Positions 1 to 8,640 of a stretch of 64,000 nt of DNA are shown here, piece after piece. The stretch spans positions 808,548-872,547 of the forward strand of contig CP096135.1 in NCBI GenBank assembly GCA_023213195.1, read 5' to 3'. The position numbers were made by a program, and so were the translations under genes. Below the pieces are notes generated by a model. The model was not told the origin of the DNA, ran no database searches, and was given only the letters and a program-made list of their open reading frames with translations. This DNA is from Sphingobacteriales bacterium JAD_PAG50586_3 (GTDB lineage: Bacteria > Bacteroidota > Bacteroidia > CAMBQF01). How positions within the stretch are numbered: the stretch's first letter is position 1; each line of letters begins with the position of its first letter.

Positions 1-127
1 TTATGGGTAATAAAATCAACCAAAAGGGAACATAAAGAGAAGCTAAATGGTAATAAATTTATTTTATAAAAGCTGAACCTTTCTAAAATAGGATGTTTTA
101 GCTTTTGCCTTTTGTTCCACCCCCAAC

Positions 128-884
128 CTATGAAATTGAATTCAATTGCTTGTAATAGGCGAAAGTGGTTCTGATATTGTATTCTGCAATAACTAGTACT
201 TCTGAAAAAGGCAAATCCATGTATTCTGGATAGCTAGCTTTATAAAGCACGGCGGCGGAGTTAACCATTCGCCTGAACCCTTCAGGTTCAATCTCTGGAG
301 TCATTAGCATATCCATATAATCCTTAGCTGTTATATAGCACATCCTATCATGGCCTATCTCGCTGTTAAACGCTTCAATAGCCTGCTCAACCCTGTACTG
401 AGAGAAGTAAGACTCATAGAATGCCTCAAAACCCCTATAAAGCTCATCAAAGCTAATCTCCTCTTCCGTACTAACCAGATAATTCATTGGAACATCCCTA
501 AACGGGCTTATTCGGGTAAGGAAGTGATGCCCATTGCATAGCCCTAAGCACAATATAAGTTGCTTATTAAGCTTTGCATTAATTATTGTTATTAGGGATT
601 CGAAAGCCCGCCAGCTAAGTATTTCTCCACTATAAAGTAGGATTCCATCATCAGAGCTCATGCGAGTCTATGTGTAAAACTGGAAAGTAACCAAGAGAAT
701 CAATCCTAACAGCCAAATCATATATACAAGCTTCAAATTCAGCTATTGTGTTGACTTTTATGTGTTCAAGCCGAAAATCAGGGTCTATATTCTCCCTATA
801 CCTTAAAGCCCCTTGATGCAAAGAAATGGCCTTATCCTTTAAGGATTCTATAATTACAAGTCCATATAGATTGATACTTTCCAC
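128..884 (-). CDS. Caspase/CHAT-like protein, split by a frameshift
   Basis: Two overlapping frames appear to form one protein: residues 1-77 (GTG start at 884, stop at 651) and a 177-residue part (661 to 128). The first ends in HIDSH and the second continues with DDGI and a segment LILCLGLCNG. An HxxxH(G) element followed by a strand ending in Cys is the His-Cys dyad layout of caspase-like (CHAT/peptidase C14) folds, so I infer a caspase-like protease-related protein. The frames overlap by 11 bp at 651-661; joining them needs one base lost or two gained, right after the putative catalytic His. The family call is from motif memory and is tentative. Alternatively these are two translationally coupled proteins. 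A 14-copy CGG array lies directly upstream. Confidence 0.4.
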
Positions 885-891
885 CTCATAA

Positions 892-1052
892 AGGTAACAT
901 GTCGGCTTGATGACGGCAACAAATCGGTAACATATCGGTAACCTGACGGCTATAAAGCGGCATCAGAGCGGTATTTTATCGGGGCAAAAGCGGCCTTCAA
1001 AGCGGCCTCCTTATCGGGGTAGAAAGCGGGGTCAAAAGCGGCATATTATCGG
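892..1052. repeat. Helically phased CGG array (11/12-bp period)
   Basis: Fourteen CGG triplets start at 903, 914, 925, 936, 947, 958, 969, 980, 991, 1003, 1015, 1027, 1039 and 1050. Spacing is 11 bp eight times, 12 bp four times, then 11 bp; an AGG at 892 extends the phase. The two bases before each CGG are nearly always AT, AG or GA, giving units such as ATCGG and AGCGG. All three minus-strand frames contain stops and the period is not a multiple of three, so it is not coding. It lies just upstream of the GTG start of the caspase-like gene. The rest of the gap to 1490 shows only a looser GG rhythm and nothing else I recognise. Confidence 0.8.
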
Positions 1053-1463
1053 TGAATACTATAATGGTAATTATAGGCACAGTTTGCTGGGTAACTTGTA
1101 GCAATGCATTTATTATCTTGGGTAAGCGTTTTTTATTGGCAATGAAATCATTTACAACATTTTAGGATGCGATATTAGTCGCCTTACTGTAAAGTGGTAA
1201 TACTATGCCAAAACAATCTATAACAGAGTAGGTGTAGTGAGAAATGTAGCGGTAAAAAAATGTAGAGGTAGATATTAAAATGGTAAACGCAATAAAAGGC
1301 ACCCTAAGGCGGTTGTAAACTTCAACCAACAAAGCATCGCGCAATAGCCTGAATTTCATTTGATAAACTTACAACAATCTACCGCGTGCAATTATGATTT
1401 ATATCAAGAATTAACAATGCATTTAATTAACCAAAAAGGTATGCAAGCAGCGTATTTAATTAT

Positions 1464-1471
1464 TAGCTTTG
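1464..1471 (+). promoter_or_regulatory. Putative Bacteroidota -7 box
   Basis: TAGCTTTG matches the TAnnTTTG -7 consensus of the primary sigma factor in Bacteroidota and lies 20 bp before the ATG of the PhoD-like gene. No clear -33 TTTG is visible, so the call is tentative. Confidence 0.35.
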
Positions 1472-1490
1472 CGAGTATCAATAGTCAACC

Positions 1491-3354
1491 ATGAAAAAAT
1501 TAGTACTTATTGCTGCCTTTGCAGTAACATCTTTGGGCTTATTTGCCCAAGAAGGCCCAAGCCTGCAATTACCCGATACCCGTGCCGATGTTGACCCGCA
1601 GTTTGCCCCGTTTTACCACGGCGTAGCATCGGGCGACCCACTATCTGACCGCGTAATTATTTGGACACGCCTGTCTGACTACGTGGGGGCATCTATACCC
1701 CTTACCTGAGCAAATGGCTACCGACACCAGCTTTACTAACGTTGTAAACAGCGGCAATGCCACTGCCGACAGCACTAACGATTATTGTGTTAAGGTAGAT
1801 GTAACCGGTTTGTTGCCAAACACCTACTACTACTACCGTTTTCAAAAAGATAACCGCAACTCGCTAATTGGCCGCACACATACCTTGCCTGTGGGCGATA
1901 TTGACAGTGTACGTTTTGCTTTGATGAGCTGCCAAAGCTACGAGGCGGGCTTTTACAATGCCCACGCATCGGTTGTACAACGTAATGATGTGGATGCTGT
2001 TATTTTTGTTGGCGACTATATTTATGAGTATGATGGGTTTGGAGATATACGTTCTACCCAGCCCGAGCGCGAAATTTTAACCATAGGAGATTACCGCATA
2101 CGCCACTCTTACTATAAGCTGGATACCGACCTACGCCAATCTATGCAAAACTACCCTTATATATGTGTTTGGGACGACCATGAAATTGCTAACGACGGTT
2201 GGCAGTTTGGTGCCGAAAACCATACCGAGGGCGAAGAAGGCCAGTGGAGCAACCGCCGTATGTGGGCCTTAAAAACGTATTTCGACTGGATGCCGGTGCG
2301 CAAACCCGACCCACAAAACGACCCTGAGCGTATATACCGCAATTTCCGCTACGGCGATTTGATTGACCTGATTATGCTTGATACCCGCTACGAAGGACGT
2401 AACGAGCAGGTAAGCGTAGGCCAGCAAAATGCTGATACCAACCGCACTATATTGGGTACCGTGCAACGCAGCTGGTTATTAAATCAAATGGATACTACTA
2501 CCGCCCGCTGGAAAGTTTTAGGCCAGCAGGTAATGATGGCTCCGCTACGTGTTGCAGGCCAAGCCGTTAACATGGACCAATGGGATGGCTACCCTGTAGA
2601 CCGCGACCGTGTACAAAACTATGTTATGAATAACAACATAGATAATTTTGTAGTGCTTACCGGCGATATACATACCGCCTGGGCCAACGATATGCCGCAA
2701 ACGGGTGTCAACTACAACAGTAACACCGGCGCAGGTTCTGTGGGTGTAGAGTTTGTTTGCTCAAGCGTAACATCGGGCAATGCAGAACTGGCTTTGCTAA
2801 ATGGTGTTGGTGTGCCGGTTATTAAATTGCTTAACCCACACATGAAGTATATAGACCTTGTTAACCACGGCTACACTATTATAGACATTAACAAAACCCG
2901 CACGCAGGGCGATTTTTATTCTGTAAGCGATATTACAGCACCTAGCCCGGCCAGCTCTTACCTTGATGGATACTATTGCCTTGAGGGTACCCGCACCTTG
3001 GTGCGTGCTACAGGCGCATCGGTACGTACCGATGCTAACCCGGCACTAGCCCCCGCGTTGCCCGATAACCCTGTGGGTGTTAAAGAAGATGCTGCTAACG
3101 CGGTTATCTTTGGAACCTTCCCCAACCCTATGACAACCCAGTTGGTTATACAGTACTACATGTACAAAGCCCAAACGGTAACTATGCAGGTGTTTGATAT
3201 GCAAGGTAAAAAAGTGTTAGACAAAGCCCTTGGCAAACGCGATATTGGCCTAAACTACTCTGAAATGGATGTTACAAGCCTAAAGCCCGGCACGTATGTG
3301 TTGGCTATACAAATGCCTGATAAAGTGTACAAACGCTTTGTGGTGAAGATGTAA
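1491..3354 (+). CDS. PhoD-like alkaline phosphatase with T9SS type A sorting domain (frameshifted)
   Basis: A secreted phosphodiesterase/alkaline phosphatase of the PhoD family. It has a signal peptide (MKKLVLIAAFAVTSLGLFAQ), then the PhoD N-terminal domain (FYHGVASGDPLSDRVIIWTR). The metallophosphatase core carries GDYIYEYDG, WDDHEIANDGW and LTGDIHTAW, which hold metal-ligating Asp and His residues. The last ~75 residues are a T9SS type A sorting domain (NPMTTQLVIQY, TSLKPGTYVL, KRFVVKM), so it is probably exported and attached or released at the surface. The frame stops at 1709 (TGA) and resumes at 1714. Removing one A at 1709 restores T-W-Q-M-A-T-D-T, the expected PhoD sequence, so this is a single-base insertion at a former CCTGG. 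Either a sequencing error or a very recent lesion. Confidence 0.9.
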
Positions 3355-3401
3355 TAACCCTCTCCCCAATCCTCCCCTTTAAAGGGCAGGGATAAAAATA
3401 T

Positions 3402-3429
3402 AAGCCCCGCCTTTTAGCGGGGCTTTTTT
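3402..3429 (+). terminator. Rho-independent terminator after the PhoD-like gene
   Basis: An 8-bp GC-rich stem (AGCCCCGC / GCGGGGCT) with a 6-nt loop is followed by a run of T. It lies 48 bp after the stop codon. Confidence 0.85.
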
Positions 3430-3463
3430 GTGAGATATAATTCCCCCTTTAAATAAAGGGGTG

Positions 3464-3493
3464 CTACAATGCCAATATCTATTGGTATTGTAG
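3464..3493. repeat. Inverted repeat near the element's left end
   Basis: Arms CTACAATGCCAATA and its near-complement (one mismatch) are separated by 2-4 nt. It lies in the ~240-bp gap between the phosphatase terminator and the element boundary. No adjacent gene explains it; it may be another intergenic palindrome of this genome. Confidence 0.6.
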
Positions 3494-3537
3494 AGGGGAT
3501 TTTTAGCCGAGAATATTCTTCATTGGCTTGTGCATCC

Positions 3538-3590
3538 GGCACTTACTTTTTCCTTGATGAAAAAGTAAGCAAAAAATCAACGGCTCATAT
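3538..3590. repeat. Left half of the interrupted dispersed repeat
   Basis: GGCACTTACTTTTTCC, a short loop, then GAAAAAGTAAGC followed by an A-run. The same design occurs in copies at 33125 and 38400 (plus strand) and near 54360 (minus strand). In the complete copies this part is followed ~100-150 bp later by GGGCGTGGA. Here that second part is found only at ~29380, so the copy is interrupted by the mobile element. Confidence 0.65.
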
Positions 3591-3593
3591 TTC

Positions 3594-5158
3594 TCACCGA
3601 CCCACTAAGGAGTTGGTTGATAGTTGTACCAATTTAGAAGAAGTGTTGGGCGCAGCAATTGTAAGGAGTTGGATAGAGCCGGGGATAGATGGCTCGGTTG
3701 GTACGCTTCCCTTGTAAAGGGTTGGAATTGCGTTCAGCTTAATTTCAATATCCTCTTTGCCTATGGTTATGACTTCGGTAATCGATTCGATGATGGTTCG
3801 CTTATCCTCTTGGCTAAACGTTTCCCAAAGGCTATATAAATCCCTAGCATCTTGTATTACTTGTTCATTGTTTAGGGTGTCCATCCCTAGCAGGTCAATC
3901 TTGCTTTGCACTTCTGCCAATGATTGTTCCCGTTGCTGCAATTCGTTATATAACGGGTCATGGTAGCTTGCAAACGCTTCTTTCTTTACTTGTCCTTCGT
4001 GAAATAGTGACAGCAAGTTTTGTATCTGTGTACGAAGTTCTGCAATGCGGTCACGGTGGCCTTTTATTTCCCGATGGTAATCATTTGCGCGACTTTGCTC
4101 TTCGCCAAGGTGCTTTTGGAACTCGCTTTGAGAGTATAGGAGGTTTCTTACCTGTTCGCGATAGATTGCCTCCAAATCGTCCGGCATGATTTGGTTCTTG
4201 CAGTTCTTGTAGTCCTTGCATACATACCGCGGCGAATTGCTTCGCATGTACATCTTATTGCCGCATTCGCACATGATAACGCCGCTAAAGAGGTGTACCC
4301 TGGGCGACGAGTTTTGGTTTTGCCATGGTTCAGGGAAACCAGTATTTCGTGACAAGTATCCCAAAGTTCTTCGCTTATAATTGCAGGGGCTTCACCAAAA
4401 ATCCATTCTTCTTGTGGTTTCAACTTGGCATGCTTCCTATTACTGCTACTTTCCATGTAGTTCATTCGACGCAGGCCCTTTGCGATAGGGTCGCTTAGGT
4501 AACGACCTACCGACGTACTGCCAAACTCTTCACCCCTTCTGGTACGGTAGCCTTTCTCGTTTAGGATAGTGGCAACCGTCATTTTGCGCTTATGCTTCGC
4601 GAAGAGTTCAAACATAAGCTTGCGTATTGGGGCTTCCTTTTCGTCCAGTTCCAACTTGTTATTTACCCACTTATACCCAAACGGGGCTTCGCCTCCTAAG
4701 GATTTACCCATATGTGCGCGTGCAGGGATAGAGCCTTTTACACGGCTTACAATTTCTTCCCGTTCCATTTCACCGAACGCAGCCAAGAGAGTATAGAAGA
4801 ACCTTCCTGATGGTGAAGCGGTATCTAGATTGTCACCAAGGGATATAAGAGATGCATCATGGTGTCTGAAATAATCTGCCAGTTCCAGCATTTCCTTTGT
4901 GTTCCTACCAAGGCGGGAAAGCTTGGAAAACACAAGTCCTGTTATGTGGCCTTTTGCCACATCCGCAAGCATGCGTTTCGCTTCGGGATGGTTTATGACG
5001 GACTTACCGCTTACGCCTTCTAAGTGATAGACTTCCTTCACATCCCATTCCCTTGCTTCTGAAAATAAGCGACAACGGTATTCATGGTTTTGTGGGCTTT
5101 CTCCTTTTGCTTGGTCTTCGGTTGAGACGCGTATCCATATTCCGACGGTTTTCTTCAT
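3594..5158 (-). CDS. Large serine recombinase at the element's left end (frameshifted)
   Basis: Site-specific recombinase of the large serine family, the likely integrase/excisionase of the element. The N-terminus (GIWIRVSTEDQAKGESPQNH) holds the catalytic Ser in RVST. LVFSKLSRLGRNTKEMLELA and GEMEREEIVSRVK are typical resolvase-domain motifs. A recombinase domain follows (GGEAPFGYKWV to YLSDPIAKGLRR), then a zinc ribbon (CECGNKMYM...YVCKDYKNCKNQ) and a coiled coil. Reading shifts frame near 4300-4310 at CGCCCAGGGTAC; adding one base gives R-R-P-R-V-H-L-F-S-G-V-I and joins the two parts. Its stop codon lies within ~10 bp of the element edge, as is usual for integrases next to their att site. 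The lesion is at a CCAGG motif and may be a sequencing error. Confidence 0.88.
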
Positions 5159-5383
5159 GGCTGTAGTGTTTCAGAGGAACACTACAAATATACAAAAATT
5201 ATGCAACCGATGGGTTATTTAAAACAATTTTAAATTTTCTTAATGAGATGGGGTGACCATCAAAATGCTACGCTAAACAGTTGAGTGTTTTTGTTATTTT
5301 AAATGAATTTTGTGATTACTAAATTGAGATATAAAGAGACAATAATGCAATACTGACAAAAATTAATATCTTTAAAACAAACT

Positions 5384-6211
5384 ATGGCTATGTTGCAAGA
5401 AATTAAAGAATCTGTAACTAAAACAATATCAGAAAGGATTTATAATCCGTTATATGGGAGCTTGATTATTTCATGGTCCTTTTGGAATTGGAAGATTATT
5501 TATTTAACTCTTTTTGTTAGTCAAGATGCAATTAAGCCGTACAATAAAATTGATTACATAATTATGCATTATGGGAGCAGCGTGCATATTATAGTGTTAC
5601 CAATATTGTCCACGTTAATGCTTATTGTAATATTCCCATATTTCTCTTTAGGAGCTCACTATATGACATTATATTTTAAGAGACAGAGAAATAAATTGGA
5701 TGAAAACTATAAGAAATTTATAGTGATTTCACAAATTGATTTCAAAAAACAAGTGGTGCAACAGAACTACAAAATAGCGACACTTCAAATCAATATATTG
5801 AAATATAAGTATCCTCCTGATATGGTTATTAAGCCTGAACAGGTTGACAGTATCTTAAACGATATCTATGCACAAACATATTATAATGATTTACTAGTGT
5901 TAATTTCTATTAGAATTTTTGAAGGGAGTGGGCTTTACATTTTAGAAAATCAATTCTTAGCGAATTTATTTGTAAGACTGGGACTGATAGAAATTGAAAA
6001 GAAACCCTTTCTGGCAGGTAACGCAGATCTGAGGAAGGTTATTGTTACTGAAAAAGGGCATAAATACAAGTTGAATTTGGAAGACCTGCAATTACCCGAG
6101 TATCTGAATGAAATAGTTAATGAAAAGGAGAAATCAGAAAAGGATTCGGACTATTTTGATTGGAGTATTCCAAGGGTCTTGTTCTCCACAGAGGAAAACG
6201 AAAAGAATTAA
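5384..6211 (+). CDS. Hypothetical two-helix membrane protein
   Basis: A 275-residue protein I do not recognise. Residues ~25-45 (LIISWSFWNWKIIYLTLFV) and ~70-95 (IIVLPILSTLMLIVIFPYFSL) form two membrane helices, preceded by a short amphipathic N-terminus and followed by a ~180-residue cytoplasmic domain with a lysine-rich stretch, ending in acidic and charged residues. The topology is like that of many small membrane effectors of defence systems, but no diagnostic motif is visible. It is AT-rich compared with the flanking recombinase gene. It stands alone on the plus strand, with a 22-bp palindromic terminator overlapping its stop codon. Confidence 0.7.
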   Translation: MAMLQEIKESVTKTISERIYNPLYGSLIISWSFWNWKIIYLTLFVSQDAIKPYNKIDYIIMHYGSSVHIIVLPILSTLMLIVIFPYFSLGAHYMTLYFKRQRNKLDENYKKFIVISQIDFKKQVVQQNYKIATLQINILKYKYPPDMVIKPEQVDSILNDIYAQTYYNDLLVLISIRIFEGSGLYILENQFLANLFVRLGLIEIEKKPFLAGNADLRKVIVTEKGHKYKLNLEDLQLPEYLNEIVNEKEKSEKDSDYFDWSIPRVLFSTEENEKN

Positions 6212-6250
6212 TTTAAAAGATACGCATTTGCGTATCTTTTAAATTAATTC
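6205..6250. terminator. Perfect 22-bp palindrome, bidirectional terminator
   Basis: Arms of 22 bp (6205-6226 and 6229-6250) are perfectly complementary around a 2-nt TT spacer. T-rich sequence follows on the plus strand. It lies between two convergent genes and includes the last codons of the upstream one, so it probably terminates both. Confidence 0.85.
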
Positions 6251-6253
6251 TTT

Positions 6254-6748
6254 TTATTCCGTCAAATATGCATGGGTAATCCCAAGCGCAGCAGCATCAA
6301 ATATCCCCATACTGTGATGCTCGCTTTGCCAAATCTGCTTTGGCTTTGGCAACCTTGGCTTAAGTGCTGGAACAGCCTCCGAAACCGTTTTGGCAATTTC
6401 ATGTTTTGTCCTGGCTCCAAAGACTTCAAAAACCTCTTTCACTTTTTCCCTAGAGTATTGGTAAACCGGAATGTTTTTAGCCAGAGCGAATAGCGATAGC
6501 CGATTAATCAGTTCATAGATGCGGTTACTCTTTTGGGAGAAACGGGTGTTGTAATCCCGAAGCAGTACTATTTCAGGCTTGTAGTACAGCAAGAGACTTG
6601 TTACTCGCCTAAAGAGTTTATCGGTGGAAAATGGTCGGCAGGATAACACACCGCAATCTATCAAGTCCCTTGGTGTTTCCAAAAGCGCATATGCCACCCC
6701 GCGCGTATTCGGGTACAAGGCCAGCGTAACCCCTTGAGTCTTCTTCAT
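6254..6748 (-). CDS. RuvC-like (RNase H fold) hypothetical protein
   Basis: A 164-residue protein with the layout of RuvC/YqgF-type RNase H folds. It has a first strand with turn and second strand (GVTLALYPNTRGVAYALLE), a conserved strand PEIVLLRDYNTR, a helix-strand NIPVYQYSREKVKEVF, and a C-terminal HHSMGIFDAAALGITHAYL matching the RuvC D-A-x-A-L-G region. The usual first catalytic Asp (IDPG in RuvC) is replaced by YPN, so activity is doubtful. Its ATG overlaps the end of the reconstructed XRE gene upstream (TATGA), so the two are likely co-transcribed and translationally coupled. Role in the element unknown; recombination intermediate processing is a guess. Confidence 0.6.
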   Translation of the reverse strand: MKKTQGVTLALYPNTRGVAYALLETPRDLIDCGVLSCRPFSTDKLFRRVTSLLLYYKPEIVLLRDYNTRFSQKSNRIYELINRLSLFALAKNIPVYQYSREKVKEVFEVFGARTKHEIAKTVSEAVPALKPRLPKPKQIWQSEHHSMGIFDAAALGITHAYLTE

Positions 6749-7082
6749 AGAGAGGCTTCGTTAAGGCGGGCATGGGCTTCTTCCAAGAATGCCAACCGTG
6801 ATTGGCTCTTAGGGGTTACGTCTAATCCCTGTACCAATCGAATACGTTCTTGTAACCGGGGCAGGATACGTCCCCGCAAGCTGGAGACGTAAGGCTCAAA
6901 AAGAGTTCAATAGGCTTTGCGAAGAGCAGATGATACAACAGCATCATGTCTAGGAAGGGTGCACGTTTGCCCTTTTCGCACCGTGAAAGGGTTGCCATGT
7001 TGCCATTCCCCAAGAGGAACGCAATATCCGATTGGGTAAGTTGAGAGCGCTTTCGGAATGCTCGCATTGAATTTGTATGCAT
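6745..7082 (-). CDS. XRE-family helix-turn-helix regulator (frameshifted)
   Basis: Residues ~5-60 are a typical XRE HTH (AFRKRSQLTQSDIAFLLG, then SRCEKGKRAPFLDMMLLYHL). As read directly it stops at 6822 after a non-matching tail. One extra T in the T-run near 6900 restores PIELFFEPYVSSL, then ERIRLVQGLDVTPKS and LAFLEEAHARL, ending at 6745. That tail resembles those of related short XRE proteins, so I treat this as one ~112-residue gene with a homopolymer deletion. The stop overlaps the ATG of the RuvC-like gene. Two palindromic boxes directly upstream suggest autoregulation. Confidence 0.8.
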
Positions 7083-7085
7083 AGG

Positions 7086-7121
7086 TGATGCATCAAGCGG
7101 TTACTTACGCTTCATGCATCA
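7086..7121. promoter_or_regulatory. Putative XRE operator pair
   Basis: TGATGCATCA (7086-7095) and TCATGCATCA (7112-7121) are palindromic boxes 26 bp apart, directly upstream of the XRE start at 7082. Position and symmetry suggest binding sites of that regulator. Confidence 0.4.
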
Positions 7122-7301
7122 CAATCGTATGTTCATCCATACGTTGGAAATAGACGTGTAAAATTGCTAATTCGGCATTTTTTTGGTGGTATCAATTCTA
7201 AGGAAGAGTTATGAAGGAGTGTCGAAATCAAGATAAAATTTTTCTAAACTTTATCTTTTTGGAAATGGTATCGCTACATGCGCGGCTTCCATGCCATACA
7301 C

Positions 7302-7321
7302 GCGCCAATGGATATTGGCGC
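7302..7321. repeat. Hairpin in a 475-bp gene-free stretch
   Basis: GCGCCAAT, loop GGAT, ATTGGCGC. It lies in the gap 7083-7558, which otherwise holds the XRE operator pair, scattered TGCGC/GCGCC words and a leader hairpin before the next gene. No open frame there looks coding. Confidence 0.5.
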
Positions 7322-7497
7322 ACTGCATGTTAGCCACGCAAGAAGCGATGAGTTAGTTTATCTTTACTAGTTAGTTTAATTATGTTCCCTAAACTGCACT
7401 GGTTAGATGCGCCCAACTGCATATGTTATTTCACCAAAAATTAAATTTTCTTACATCTGAAACATAATATAAAAGCTCACCGTTCAAGAAATAAAAA

Positions 7498-7529
7498 ACC
7501 GCCCCATGGTCTGCAAACTGGGAGGCGGT
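7498..7529 (+). promoter_or_regulatory. Leader hairpin or attenuator before the transglutaminase-like gene
   Basis: ACCGCC pairs with GGCGGT across a 20-nt loop that contains CC/GG, followed by CTTTATT. It ends 30 bp before the ATG at 7559, so it may be the terminator of an upstream transcript or a leader attenuator. Confidence 0.4.
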
Positions 7530-7558
7530 CTTTATTAAACTTTAATAAACCAATTCTT

Positions 7559-8632
7559 ATGAAAAAACTGATCTGCGACTATTATACACCAGAAGGTACT
7601 AAAAGTCAAGTTTTTACAAAAACATCCTTGCTCTTCAAGGTTATTGGCCTATTTTTCATTTGTATAGTATCCATAGGCTCAATAAGGGCTCAAAACCAAA
7701 ACTTGGCAGGAGTGGTAAATTTTCAATATAAGGGAATTTCTTACTCGAAAACAATCGAACTCCCTTCTACGGAATTTGTCTATTATAAATCCTTAGATAG
7801 ACAGGACTATGGTTACCAAGATTATGCAAGCGAGCATCCAGGACATGAATATTTTGGAAAGATTGCGCAACAAATTATTCAGCCAGCAAATGATAAAGGA
7901 TATGTTGGAAAAGATTTAATTGGATATATCTCCGCCTTCGTGCAAGGGATAGAATATAAGTTGGATGGACCGGATAACATGGATTATCCAAAGTTTCCTA
8001 TCGAAACTGTTTTAGAGACAAGTAATGATTGCGAAGATACTGCCGGTTTGCTTTGTGCTCTTTTAAATACTTTTGGTTTTAATACTAAATTAATTTATTT
8101 CCCAGGCCATCATATGGCTGTAGGCGTGGAATGTGCAGAATGTGATGGGTACGCATTTACAGATGAGGCAACAAGAACAAGATATGTGTTTATTGAGCCG
8201 ACATTAAAGACTGATATTGGTGTTATTTCATTAGGACTATTAGATTATGATTGGCAAATCTTACATGTTCAAAAACCAGCTTTGTTTGATAGAGGTCCAA
8301 TAAATTATAACCAGCAATATTCTTACAGTATGCCGAATCAAACAAACACAAATACTTTCCACACACTTGAAGAAGCCCCATTTAGTAACGAACCAATAAC
8401 AGGAATGCAAAGTTACTCAACCTTGGAGGAAGCTCCATTCCATAATAATGACACAGATACTTATACTGAAAGTGGACAAGGCGGTAATCAAAATAACCAA
8501 GGCGGATATCAATCTTACCAAGGATGCGCAAATTGCTATTTTTATGATATCAACCAAAGTCAGAATTCAAATTCTATTTTGAACCCTTCTGAATCTCTTC
8601 CAGTTGTTAACCAATGCTATTGTCCTCAATAG
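7559..8632 (+). CDS. Secreted transglutaminase-like protein with Q/N-rich tail
   Basis: A 357-residue exported protein. Residues ~25-45 form a hydrophobic segment (LLFKVIGLFFICIVSIGSIR) after a longer than usual positively charged start. Residues ~90-235 resemble the transglutaminase-like/bacterial cysteine-protease fold. They include PIETVLETSNDCEDTAGLL, with the Cys of the DCED motif as likely nucleophile, and FPGHHMAVGVEC, with the likely His; a conserved Glu/Asp lies further on (FIEPTLK). From ~265 the tail contains a duplicated TLEEAPF motif (HTLEEAPFSNE and STLEEAPFHNN), then a Q/N/G-rich stretch and closely spaced Cys residues (CANCYF, CYCPQ). Its substrate is unknown. A strong terminator overlaps the end of the gene. 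Confidence 0.7.
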   Translation: MKKLICDYYTPEGTKSQVFTKTSLLFKVIGLFFICIVSIGSIRAQNQNLAGVVNFQYKGISYSKTIELPSTEFVYYKSLDRQDYGYQDYASEHPGHEYFGKIAQQIIQPANDKGYVGKDLIGYISAFVQGIEYKLDGPDNMDYPKFPIETVLETSNDCEDTAGLLCALLNTFGFNTKLIYFPGHHMAVGVECAECDGYAFTDEATRTRYVFIEPTLKTDIGVISLGLLDYDWQILHVQKPALFDRGPINYNQQYSYSMPNQTNTNTFHTLEEAPFSNEPITGMQSYSTLEEAPFHNNDTDTYTESGQGGNQNNQGGYQSYQGCANCYFYDINQSQNSNSILNPSESLPVVNQCYCPQ

Positions 8633-8640
8633 CATTGGTT
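8609..8640. terminator. Bidirectional terminator embedded in two gene ends
   Basis: A perfect 14-bp inverted repeat (8609-8622 and 8627-8640) with loop TCCT is followed by ATTTTTTATT. The stem covers the last codons and stop of the transglutaminase-like gene and abuts the stop of the convergent XRE gene (8639-8641). Confidence 0.85.

Noticed and set aside
1..127. A tRNA or terminator at the window start
   Set aside because: Only a weak AAAAGCT/AGCTTTT hairpin with a long loop was seen; no cloverleaf could be drawn. No tRNA was recognised elsewhere either.
892..1052. CRISPR array
   Set aside because: The unit is 11-12 bp with a 3-5-bp conserved core; far too short for CRISPR repeats and spacers, and no cas gene is present.
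1162..1359. 65-codon minus-strand frame between the CGG array and the phosphatase
   Set aside because: Composition is hydrophobic by chance in AT-rich DNA; no family resemblance and no start context.
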